Assembly: GCA_963816785.1 (NCBI GenBank)
Contig: CAWFLL010000002.1
Location: 682,001 to 746,000, forward strand
Length of the DNA stretch: 64,000 bases
Direction: 5' to 3'
From: VRUE01 sp963816785
Lineage (GTDB): Bacteria > Actinomycetota > Thermoleophilia > Solirubrobacterales > 70-9
In this document: positions 32,751-40,964 of the stretch, piece by piece
Position numbering within the stretch: the stretch's first letter is position 1
How the letters are laid out: every line of letters begins with the position of its first letter
The notes under the pieces: model-generated
What the model saw: the letters and a program-made list of their open reading frames with translations, nothing else
Told to the model about the DNA's origin: nothing
The model's database searches: none
Position numbers and translations under genes: made by a program

Positions 32751-34983
32751 TTAGTGACGGCGCTCCCGCTCGCGGTCGCGACGGCGACCGCGGCGCTCGC
32801 GGTCGCCTCCGTTGCGGCGCGGGCCGCCGTCGCCGGTGCCGACCGCGGCCAGTTCCTCGGCGCTTTTGCCGGCGACCGAGGGGTCGTCGGAGAGGCGCAG
32901 GCCGATCCTGCCCCGCTCGCGGTCGACCTCGACCACCGTCACGTCGATCTCGTCGCCGGCGCTGAGCACGTCGTCGACCGAGTCGACCCTCTCCCCCGGT
33001 TTGACGTTGGAGATGTGGAGCAGGCCGTCTGTGCCCTTGACCAGCTCGACGAAGGCGCCGAAGGTGGTCGTCTTCACGACCTTGGCCGCGTCGTAGCGGT
33101 CGCCGACCTCGGCCTCCTTGGTCATCGATTCAATCCGGGCGACGCAGGCTTCGACCAGTTCGCCGGTCGGCGCGTAGATCCGCACCGTCCCATCGTCTTC
33201 GACATCGATCTCCGCTTCGAACTCCTCGCAGAGGGCGCGGATCGTTTCCCCGCCCTTGCCGATCACGGCGCCGATCTTCTCCGGGTCGATCTTGATCGCC
33301 TCGATCCGCGGAGCGTGCTGGGAGAGCATCTCCCGCGGCCCGTCGATCGCCTCCGCCATCTTGCCGAGGATGAACTGGCGGCCCTCGTTGGCCTGGGCCA
33401 ACGCATCTCGCAATATGTCAAATGTGACGCCGGTGATCTTGATGTCCATCTGCAGCGCGGTGATCCCGTCCTTCGTGCCGGCGACCTTGAAGTCCATGTC
33501 GCCGAGGTGGTCCTCGACGCCGGCGATGTCGGTGAGGACGACGTAGTCGTCGCCCTCCTTGATCAGGCCCATGGCGACCCCCGCCACCGGGGCGGTGACC
33601 GGGACGCCGGCGGCCTGCAACGCCATCGAGGACGCGCAGACCGAGCCCATCGAGGAGGACCCGTTGGACTCCAGCGTCTCCGAGACGACCCGGAGCACGT
33701 AGGGGAAGTCCTCTTCGCCCGGGATCGACGGCACCAGCGCCCGCTCGGCGAGAGCGCCGTGGCCGATGTCGCGGCGCTTGGGGCCACGCATGAAGCCGGC
33801 CTCCCCGACCGAGAAGGGCGGGAAGTTGTAGTGGTGCCAGAACCGCTTCGTGGTCTGCAGTCCGAGCGTGTCGAGCCGCATGTCCATCCGGGTCGTGCCG
33901 AGCGCCACGTTGGAGAGGATCTGCGTCTCACCGCGGGTGAAGAGCGCCGAGCCGTGCACGCGCGGGGAGATGTCGACCTCGCACTCGATCAGCCGGATCT
34001 CGTCCTTGGCGCGCCCGTCGGGCCGCTTCTTGTCGACCGCGATCCGGCGCCGGATGATCTCCTTCTCGAGCTTCGAGAAGGCCGCGGAGACTTCCGAGCG
34101 GCGCTCGGGGTCGACCTCGCGGTTCTCGCCGGCCGGGGCGTACTGCTCAATCACGGCCTCCTTCACCGCCTCGGCGGCGTCCTGGCGCTCGAGCTTGCCC
34201 TGGATCGAGGTCGCCTCGTCGATCTTCGCGCCGTGGGAGGAGCGGATCTCCTCGACCAGGCTCTCGTCGACCTGCGGGCTCCTCGACCTCTAGCTTCTCC
34301 TTGCCGGTCTTCTCGGCCAGCTCCTGCATCGAGGCGCAGAGCTTCTTGATCTCGCTGTGGGCGATGTCGAGCGCGTCGAGGATCTCGGCCTCGGTGACGC
34401 CGTCGGCGCCGGCCTCGACCATCAGGATCGCCTCCTCGGTGCCGGCGACGATCAGGTCCAGCTCCAGCTCCTCGAGGCTCTCCTCGGGGGGGTTGACGAC
34501 GAAGTCGCCGGCGAGCTTTCCGATCCGCACCGCGCCGACGTGGGCGGCGACCGGGATCGGCGAGATCGCCAGCGCGGCCGAGGCGCCGTTCATCGCGAGG
34601 ATGTCGTAGGGGTGGACGTGGTCGACGGAGAGCGGGGTCGCGACGAGCTGGGTCTCGAAGTGCCAGCCCTTCGGGAACAGCGGCCGGATCGGCCGGTCGA
34701 TCATCCGCGCGGTCAGCGTCGCCTTCTCACCCGAGCGGCCCTCGCGACGGAAGAACGAGCCCGGGATTTTGCCCGCGGCGTACATCCGCTCCTCGACGTC
34801 GACTGTGAGGGGAAGGAAGTCGACCTCCCTCAGGTTGCCCATGGTCGCGGTGCAGAGGACCATCGTGTCTCCGGACTGGACCACGACGGCGCCGCTGGCC
34901 TGCCGCGCGAGCTTGCCGGTCTCGAAGGAAATCTGGCCATCGCCGACATCCACCGAGACGCGACTAACGTCAAACATGCTCAT
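32751..34983 (-). CDS. pnp: Polyribonucleotide nucleotidyltransferase, with an apparent +1 frameshift
   Basis: About 744 codons. Two RNase PH domains: VDVEERMYAAGKIPGSFFRR and ISPRVHGSALFTRGETQ (phosphate/catalytic region), then KH (AVIGKGGETIRALCEEF) and S1 (DAAKVVKTTTFGAFVELVKG), and a basic Arg tail. It degrades RNA 3'-5' phosphorolytically. The frame breaks at 34276-34278, where GAGCCCGCAGG should read GAGCCGCAGG to give EEPQVDESLVEEIRSSHG. The span is 3n+1, so one inserted base explains it. The start has a good Shine-Dalgarno GGAGGT. Confidence 0.9.
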
Positions 34984-35065
34984 TTAGTTTTTACCTCCGG
35001 CCGCCGGTTTGCGGCCCTTTGCGTTCAGAACTCTCGTTCTCTTTCGCGAGAGAGGGTACAGACTG

Positions 35066-35527
35066 TCAGGCCCCCACCGACTCCAGCGCGTCGAAGATCA
35101 CCTGCGGGCGGGGGCTCTCCCCCAGGCTGGGTGACTCGTAGGTCCACTCGACGACGCCATCCTCGTCGATCAGCACGAGAGTGCGGTTTGCCATCCCGAT
35201 CCGGTCGACGTATGAGCCGTAGGCCCTGGCGACCTCTCCCTTCGGCTCGAAGTCGGCGAGCAGGGTCGTGTCGATCCCCAGCTTTTCCTGGAATGCCTTG
35301 TGCGCATAGGGGTGGTCGATGCTGATCCCGATCATCTCGACGCCCTTCTCCTCGACCTGCGGCTTCACCTCCTGGTAGGCGGTGAGCTGGTCGGTGCAGA
35401 CCGAGCTGAAGTCGAACGGGTAGAAGACGATCAGGACCTTCTTCCCCCTGAAGTCCGCGAGCGTGACGTCCTTGCCGTCCTGGTTGCGGAGGGTGAACTC
35501 GGGGGCCGGCTCGCCGGCCGCGATCAT
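35066..35527 (-). CDS. Peroxiredoxin of the 1-Cys AhpE-like type
   Basis: 153 residues. Active site FYPFDFSSVCTDQLTAY has the peroxidatic Cys with Thr before it (P-x3-[T/S]-x2-C pattern), and no second Cys follows, so it is 1-Cys. SIDHPYAHKAFQ and VLIDEDGVVEWTY match AhpE-like proteins. It reduces peroxides; the reductant may be a mycothiol- or thioredoxin-like thiol. Its ATG overlaps by ATGA the stop of a 23-codon repeat-encoded frame linking it to rpsO. Confidence 0.88.
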   Translation of the reverse strand: MIAAGEPAPEFTLRNQDGKDVTLADFRGKKVLIVFYPFDFSSVCTDQLTAYQEVKPQVEEKGVEMIGISIDHPYAHKAFQEKLGIDTTLLADFEPKGEVARAYGSYVDRIGMANRTLVLIDEDGVVEWTYESPSLGESPRPQVIFDALESVGA

Positions 35528-35595
35528 GACAACGGTTCGCGCTTCGCTTGCTGCGCGAACAACCAGATATGGACGCTTGCTCGCTCCGCGCTCAT
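35524..35595 (-). repeat. Palindromic repeat copy that is exactly a coupled micro-ORF (rpsO/peroxiredoxin junction)
   Basis: From ATG at 35595 to TGA at 35524 the frame is open for 23 codons: MSAERASVHIWLFAQQ then AKREPLS. The ATG overlaps the rpsO stop (ATGA) and the TGA overlaps the peroxiredoxin ATG (ATGA). Within it, GTTCGCGC pairs with GCGCGAAC. The head ATGAGCGCGGAGCGAGC and the core ATATCTGGTTGTTCGC match the copy at 11352-11425. Confidence 0.8.
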
Positions 35596-35861
35596 CGTCT
35601 CAGGCCGAGCTCGGCGACGAGGGCGCGGTAGCGCTCGAGGTCGGAGCGCTCCAGGTAGCGGAGCATGCGGCGACGCTTGCCGACCAGCATCAGCAGGCCG
35701 CGGCGGGAGTGATGGTCTTTGGCGTGGGTCCGCAGGTGCTTGGTCAGTTCGTTGATCCGCTCGGTCATCAGCGCGACCTGGACCTCGGCCGAGCCGGTGT
35801 CGCCGTCCGCGCGCCCGTACTTGCCGATCAGCTCGCTCTTCTGCTCTTTCGCCATCGTCAT
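35592..35861 (-). CDS. rpsO: 30S ribosomal protein S15
   Basis: 89 residues with the S15 core: TGSAEVQVALMTERINELTK, HLRTHAKDHHSRRGLLML and RRRMLRYLERSD. It binds the central domain of 16S rRNA. The ATG at 35861 overlaps the ribF stop as ATGA; the second ATG (MAKEQKS) two codons later is also possible. rpsO usually directly precedes pnp; here a repeat and a peroxiredoxin gene lie between them. Confidence 0.96.
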   Translation of the reverse strand: MTMAKEQKSELIGKYGRADGDTGSAEVQVALMTERINELTKHLRTHAKDHHSRRGLLMLVGKRRRMLRYLERSDLERYRALVAELGLRR

Positions 35862-36748
35862 CGCGCGGTGAAGCTAGCACAGACCTGCCTTGCTTCCTCG
35901 ACATCGATCCGCATCTGGGCGATCAGCTCCTCGACGCCGGAGAAGCGCTTCTCGCCGCGCAGGCGCTTGACGAAGGCGACCCTCAGCATCGTCCCGTAGA
36001 GGTCCCCCTCGTGGTCGATCAGGTAGGTCTCGATCAGCACCCCGCGCCCGGTGTCGAAGGTCGGGCGCACGCCGACGTTGACCGCCGCCGGCACCCCGTT
36101 GGCGAAGGCTGCGTAGACGCCGTGGCCGGGGATCGCGAGGCGGTCGTCGGGAACGATGTTGGCGGTCGGGAATCCGAGCTCCCGGCCACGCTGGTCCCCA
36201 GTGACGACCTCGCCCTCGACCATGAACGGCGCGCCGAGGCAATGCCGCGCTCCCTCCATGTCGCCGGCCGCGATCAGGGCCCGGATCCGGGTCGATGAGA
36301 CCGTCTCGCCATCGACCTCGACCAGCGGCACGACGCGGGTCTCGAACTCGGAGCGGGCCGAAAGCATCGCCGGGTCGCCCCTGGCTTTGGCGCCGAAGCG
36401 GAAGTTCTCCCCGACCGAGACCCGCTCGGCTCCCAGGCGCTCGATCAGCACCTCCTCGATGAAGTCCTCGGCGGGCCGCGCCGCGAACTCGCGATCGAAG
36501 GGAATGACGACCAGCTCTTCGACCCCGAGCCCTTCGATCACATCGCGCTTGACGTTGAACGGCATGATCAGCTTCGGCAGCGCCGCGGGGTGGAGGATCT
36601 CGAGCGGATGGGGGTCGAAGGTGAGGACCGTGTCGGCCCCCTTGATCACCGCCTGATGGCCGCGATGCACCCCGTCGAACGTCCCGATCGCGACCTCCCG
36701 CGGGCGCGGCTCCGCGTCCGGTAGGGAGGTGACGACGATCGGGGCCAC
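35858..36748 (-). CDS. ribF: Bifunctional riboflavin kinase / FAD synthetase
   Basis: 296 residues. The N-terminal adenylyltransferase domain has AIGTFDGVHRGHQAVI and VGENFRFGAKARGD; the C-terminal flavokinase domain has GRELGFPTANI and VNVGVRPTFD. It makes FMN then FAD from riboflavin. The GTG start overlaps the truB stop by one base (TAGTG), and ribF overlaps rpsO by ATGA. The run truB-ribF-rpsO is the classic order. Confidence 0.95.
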   Translation of the reverse strand: MAPIVVTSLPDAEPRPREVAIGTFDGVHRGHQAVIKGADTVLTFDPHPLEILHPAALPKLIMPFNVKRDVIEGLGVEELVVIPFDREFAARPAEDFIEEVLIERLGAERVSVGENFRFGAKARGDPAMLSARSEFETRVVPLVEVDGETVSSTRIRALIAAGDMEGARHCLGAPFMVEGEVVTGDQRGRELGFPTANIVPDDRLAIPGHGVYAAFANGVPAAVNVGVRPTFDTGRGVLIETYLIDHEGDLYGTMLRVAFVKRLRGEKRFSGVEELIAQMRIDVEEARQVCASFTAR

Positions 36749-37398
36749 TAGCGCATCGCCTCCGCCGCGGCCGGCACCAGTTCGGCCACCCGTTCCACGC
36801 TCAGCTCCTCGCCGGCGTCCTCGACCCTGAACGGGCCGATCGCGGTGCGGCGCAGCTCGGCGCAATAGGCGTCGCCGAGCGTCTCGATCAGGGTCCGGAT
36901 GTAGGTGCCGGCCGAGCACTCGATCTCGTAGCCGGCGGTCTCGGCGTCGTGTCTCAGCAGCTGCGCCCGGTAGACCTCGATGTCGCGCGCGGGCGTCTCG
37001 ATCTCCTCCCCGCGGTGGGCCTTGCGGTAGAGGCGCTCGCCCCCGACCCTGACCGCCGAGGTCATCGGCACCCGTTGGCGCACGGTCCCGGTCGGGAGGG
37101 CGAGCGACTCGGGGACCCTTCCGGTCTCGGTCAGCTCGCCGTCGGGGTCGCCGCTGCTCGACCGCCATCCGAGCCGCGCCGTCGCCAGGTAGGTCTTCGG
37201 CAGCCCGGTGAGGAAGCGCTGCAGGCGGGTCGCGCCGCCGAGCAGGACCAGCAGCAGGCCGGTCGCGAAGGGGTCCAGGGTTCCCGCGTGCCCCGCCTTG
37301 CAGCCGCGCTCGCGTCTCAGGCCGAGGACCATGGCGTGCGAGGTTATCCCGGCCGGCTTGTCGCAGAGCAGAACGGTGCCCTCGGCCGCCGCTCTCAT
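36748..37398 (-). CDS. truB: tRNA pseudouridine(55) synthase
   Basis: 216 residues. GHAGTLDPFATGLL carries the catalytic Asp; KPAGITSH opens the protein, and YLATARLGWRSSSGDPDGEL and CSAGTYIRTL follow. It makes Psi55 in the T-loop of tRNAs. At 216 residues it lacks the C-terminal PUA-like domain of longer TruB proteins. It starts one base before the nrnA stop region, within the translation-factor operon. Confidence 0.93.
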   Translation of the reverse strand: MRAAAEGTVLLCDKPAGITSHAMVLGLRRERGCKAGHAGTLDPFATGLLLVLLGGATRLQRFLTGLPKTYLATARLGWRSSSGDPDGELTETGRVPESLALPTGTVRQRVPMTSAVRVGGERLYRKAHRGEEIETPARDIEVYRAQLLRHDAETAGYEIECSAGTYIRTLIETLGDAYCAELRRTAIGPFRVEDAGEELSVERVAELVPAAAEAMR

Positions 37399-38397
37399 CT
37401 AGCCGAGCTGGTCGTCGACCTCGCCGCAGAGAAATGTGACCAGCTGGTCGAGCTCGAGGTCGGTGGAGAAGCCGGCGGCGCGCTTGTGCCCCCCACCGCC
37501 GTGCTTGCGGGCGATCGCGGAGACATCGACCTCGCCGCTGCTGGAGCGCAGGCTGACCTTCCGCGCGGCACGGCCGCGGTCGCCGAGGTCGCGGATCAGG
37601 GCCGCGATCTGAGCCCCCTCGACCGAGCGCAGGTGGTCGATGATCCCCTCGGTCATCTCCTCGCCGGCGCCGGTCGCCTCATAGTCGGCGGCGGTGATGT
37701 AGGTGAGGACGAGGGCGCCTTTGCAGTGGCGCTGGATGCCCTCGAGGGCGCGGGCGACGAGCCGGATCTTCTCGATCGGGACGTGCTCGTACAGGCGGCG
37801 GTAGGTGTCGTCGACCACCACCCCGGCTTCGATCAGCTCGGCGGCGATCTGGTGGGTCCGGGCATTCGTGTTCTCGTACATGAACTTGCCGGTGTCGGTG
37901 ACGAGGCCGACGTAGAGGGCCGAGGCCATCTCCGGGGTGATCTGTGCTCCGAGCAGCAGGGCGAGCTCGTAGACGATCTCCGCCGTGCAGGAAGCTCCAA
38001 CGTCGACCAGGTTGAGGTCCCCGAAATGGGTGTTGTCGTGGTGGTGGTCGATGTTGATGATCTCGTGCGTTCCGCCGCTCAGGAAGTCGACCGGCATCCG
38101 GTCGATGTTGCCGCAGTCGAGGAAGATCGCCGTGCGGTCCGCCATGTCGGCCGGCGGCTCGTGGAAGACCTCCTCGAGGGGCAGGAAGCGGTACTCGATC
38201 GGCAGCGGGAACTCCTTCGCCGCCATGAACATCACCGAGTCCTTGCCGAGCTGGGTGAGCAGGTGGTGCATTCCGAGCAGGGAGCCGAGCGCGTCCCCGT
38301 CAGGGCCCTCGTGGGCGGTCAGCAGGAAGCGCTCCCGGGAGCGGAGCCCCTCCGCCACCTGCTCGATCGTCGTATCGGTGACGGCGGCCCTAGCCAT
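37399..38397 (-). CDS. nrnA: Bifunctional oligoribonuclease / PAP phosphatase NrnA
   Basis: 332 residues. DHH domain motifs EGPDGDALGSLLG, LDCGNIDRMP, and NIDHHHDNTHFG; DHHA1 motif HGGGGHKRAAGF near the end. It hydrolyses nanoRNA and 3'-phosphoadenosine 5'-phosphate. Its start overlaps rbfA by 8 bases. The cluster nusA-infB-rbfA-nrnA-truB-ribF is standard in Gram-positive bacteria. Confidence 0.94.
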   Translation of the reverse strand: MARAAVTDTTIEQVAEGLRSRERFLLTAHEGPDGDALGSLLGMHHLLTQLGKDSVMFMAAKEFPLPIEYRFLPLEEVFHEPPADMADRTAIFLDCGNIDRMPVDFLSGGTHEIINIDHHHDNTHFGDLNLVDVGASCTAEIVYELALLLGAQITPEMASALYVGLVTDTGKFMYENTNARTHQIAAELIEAGVVVDDTYRRLYEHVPIEKIRLVARALEGIQRHCKGALVLTYITAADYEATGAGEEMTEGIIDHLRSVEGAQIAALIRDLGDRGRAARKVSLRSSSGEVDVSAIARKHGGGGHKRAAGFSTDLELDQLVTFLCGEVDDQLG

Positions 38398-38731
38398 CGC
38401 TCTCGTCGAGAAGGCGGGAGATCCGCATTCCCTGCTCCACGGTCGCGTCGTAGTGAAAGGTCAGGGTCGGGGTCCGCTTCATCCGCGTCTCGGCGGCGAT
38501 CTTCGACTGGAGCACGCCGTGCGAGGAGCGGAGCGCGTCGAGGGTCGCCTCCCGCTCCTGGTCCCCGCCGAGGACGCTGACGTGCACCTTGGCAGTGCGG
38601 AGGTCAGGGCTGGTCTCGACGGAGGTCACGGTCACGAAGCCGATGCGAGGATCGCTCAGGTCGGTGGCGATCGCCGCCCCGATCACCTCGCGAAGCACCT
38701 CGTTGACGCGGCGCATGCGAGGAGCGGCCAT
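38390..38731 (-). CDS. rbfA: Ribosome-binding factor A
   Basis: 113 residues. MRRVNEVLREVIGAAIATDL, DPRIGFVTVTSVETSPDLRT and the KH-like fold with TPTLTFHYDATVEQGMRIS. It binds the small subunit for late 16S maturation. ATG at 38731 lies one base after the infB stop. Confidence 0.94.
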   Translation of the reverse strand: MAAPRMRRVNEVLREVIGAAIATDLSDPRIGFVTVTSVETSPDLRTAKVHVSVLGGDQEREATLDALRSSHGVLQSKIAAETRMKRTPTLTFHYDATVEQGMRISRLLDESDG

Positions 38732-38732
38732 C

Positions 38733-40964
38733 CTACTCCAGCGTTTGCTCGACCTGCTTGGTTTCGAAGAACTCGAGCACGTCACCCTCCTTGACGTCAG
38801 CGTAGCCCTCGAGGACGATGCCGCACTCCAAACCCTCCTCGACCTCCTGCACGTTGTCTTTGAAACGGCGCAGGGAGCCGAGTTTGCCGTCCCAGATGAC
38901 GGTTCCTTCGCGGACCAGGCGAACGCTCGCCACGCGGGTGACCTTGCCCTGGGTGACGAGGCATCCGGCGATGCGGCCGACTCTGGAAGCTTTGAAGGTC
39001 TGTTTGATCTCCGCTTCGCCGAGCGTCTCCTCGACCTCGACCGCCTCCAGCATCCCCTCCATCGCGTTGCGCAGGTCCTCGGTGATTTTGTAGATCACCG
39101 AGTAGGTGCGGACGTCGACGCCCTCGCGCTCCGCGGCCCGCTTCGCGTCGGCCAGCGGCCGCACGTTGAAGCCGATGATGATCGCGTTGGAGGCCGACGC
39201 GAGCATCACATCGGACTCGTTGATGCCACCGGTCTGGGAGTGGATGATGTTGATCCCGACCTGCTCCTGGGGGACCTTGGCGATCTCGTCCTGGAGCGCC
39301 TCCAGCGAGCCGGCCACGTCGGCCTTGAGGACGATGTCGAGCTCCTTGATGTCGCCTTCCTGGGCCCGCGAGAAGACCTCCTCGAGGCTGACCTTGCGTG
39401 CCTGGCGCCGGGCCAGCGCCTCGGTCTTCAACCGGTTGGCACGCTCCTGGGCGAGCTGACGGGCGCGGCGGTCGTTCTCGACCGTGTGGACCAGCTCGCC
39501 TGCCTCGCAGACGCCGTCGAATCCGAGAACCTCGACCGGCATCCCGGGCCCGGCGCTCTCGACCCGATCACCGGTGAAATCGTGCATCGCCCTGACCCGG
39601 CCCCATTGCGGGCCGGCCACGAGCGAATCGCCCACCTTCAGGGTCCCGCGCTGGACGAGGATGCTGACGATCGGGCCGCGGCCCGGGTCGAGCTGGGACT
39701 CGATCACGGTCCCGGAGGCGGGCGCGTCCGGGTTCGCCCCGAGCTCCTCGAGCTCCGAGACCAGCAGGATCATGTCGAGCAGGTTGTCGAGGCCCTCGTG
39801 GGTCTTGGCGGAGACGTCGACATAGACCGTGTCGCCCCCCCACTCCTCAGGGTTGAGGCCGTCGGAGGCGAGCTCGTTTCGAACGCGATCGGGCTGCGCG
39901 CCCTCCTTGTCGATCTTGTTGACCGCGATCAGGATCGGTACGTCGGCCGCGCGCGAATGGTCGATCGCCTCTTTGGTCTGCGGCATCACCCCGTCGTCGG
40001 CGGCGACGACCACGACGGCGACATCGGTCACCTTTGCGCCCCGGGCTCGCATCGCGGTGAAGGCGGCGTGGCCCGGGGTGTCGAGGAAGGTGATCGTCTT
40101 GTCGTCGTGGTGGACCTGGTAGGCGCCGATGTGCTGGGTGATCCCGCCCGCCTCGCCGGCGGCGACCTCGGTCTCTCGGATCGCGTCGAGAAGCGACGTC
40201 TTTCCATGGTCGACGTGCCCCATGATCGTCACCACCGGCGGCCGCGGGGCGAGGCTCTCCTCGGAATCCTCGAATTCCGGCGCCTCCGGCTCCTCCTCTG
40301 CGGCCGTGACGATCTCGATCTTGCGGTCGTACTCGTCGGCGATCGCCTTGATCGACTCATCGGTGAGGGTCTGGGTCAGGGTCGCCATCTCCCCCATCGT
40401 CATCAGCTTCTTGATCACCTCGGCGCTGCCGAGTCCCAGCAGCTCCGCGACCTCCCGCACCGTCGCCCCCGAATTGACCTTGGTCGCCTCGGGCTCGGCC
40501 GGCTCCTCGGCCTTGACCGGCGGCTCCTCGAGAAGCGGACGGCGCCGCCGGCCACCCCGTCGCCGGGGTGGGCGCTGCGGCGGCGGCCCGCCCATCTGGT
40601 CGCGGCGGGCGGCCTGGGAGTCGATCACGACCCGCCGTTTCTTGGCCGACCCGGTGCCCGCGCTCGCTTTTTTCGTCGCCGGTTTGACGGGGCCCTTGGC
40701 CGGTTTGGCTTTCGGTTCGGCGGTCTGACCGCCGTCGGAGGGCGCGGCCTTTGCCGGAGCGGCTTTCGGTTTCGGCTTCGCCTTGGTCGCCGTTGCCGCC
40801 CCGCCGTTGCCCTTCGAGCCCGAGAGCGCCTGAAGCGCGTCACTCTCCTCGACGCTGGATGCGGCGGCTTTCGCTTCGATGCCCGCCGCTTTCAGGGCAG
40901 CCAGCAGCTCCTTGCTGGTCACGCCCTGCGCTTTGGCGATCTCGTGGACTCTCTTCTTGGCCAC
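38733..40964 (-). CDS. infB: Translation initiation factor IF-2
   Basis: 743 residues. IF2_N helix (KKRVHEIAKAQGVTSKELLA), a Lys/Ala/Pro-rich linker, a second IF2_N (ATVREVAELLGLGSAEVIKK), then the G domain: GHVDHGKTSLLDAI (G1), DTPGHAAFTAMRARG (G3), NKIDKEGAQPDR (G4). It places initiator tRNA on the ribosome. The GTG start overlaps the nusA stop by one base (TAGTG). Confidence 0.97.
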   Translation of the reverse strand: MAKKRVHEIAKAQGVTSKELLAALKAAGIEAKAAASSVEESDALQALSGSKGNGGAATATKAKPKPKAAPAKAAPSDGGQTAEPKAKPAKGPVKPATKKASAGTGSAKKRRVVIDSQAARRDQMGGPPPQRPPRRRGGRRRRPLLEEPPVKAEEPAEPEATKVNSGATVREVAELLGLGSAEVIKKLMTMGEMATLTQTLTDESIKAIADEYDRKIEIVTAAEEEPEAPEFEDSEESLAPRPPVVTIMGHVDHGKTSLLDAIRETEVAAGEAGGITQHIGAYQVHHDDKTITFLDTPGHAAFTAMRARGAKVTDVAVVVVAADDGVMPQTKEAIDHSRAADVPILIAVNKIDKEGAQPDRVRNELASDGLNPEEWGGDTVYVDVSAKTHEGLDNLLDMILLVSELEELGANPDAPASGTVIESQLDPGRGPIVSILVQRGTLKVGDSLVAGPQWGRVRAMHDFTGDRVESAGPGMPVEVLGFDGVCEAGELVHTVENDRRARQLAQERANRLKTEALARRQARKVSLEEVFSRAQEGDIKELDIVLKADVAGSLEALQDEIAKVPQEQVGINIIHSQTGGINESDVMLASASNAIIIGFNVRPLADAKRAAEREGVDVRTYSVIYKITEDLRNAMEGMLEAVEVEETLGEAEIKQTFKASRVGRIAGCLVTQGKVTRVASVRLVREGTVIWDGKLGSLRRFKDNVQEVEEGLECGIVLEGYADVKEGDVLEFFETKQVEQTLE

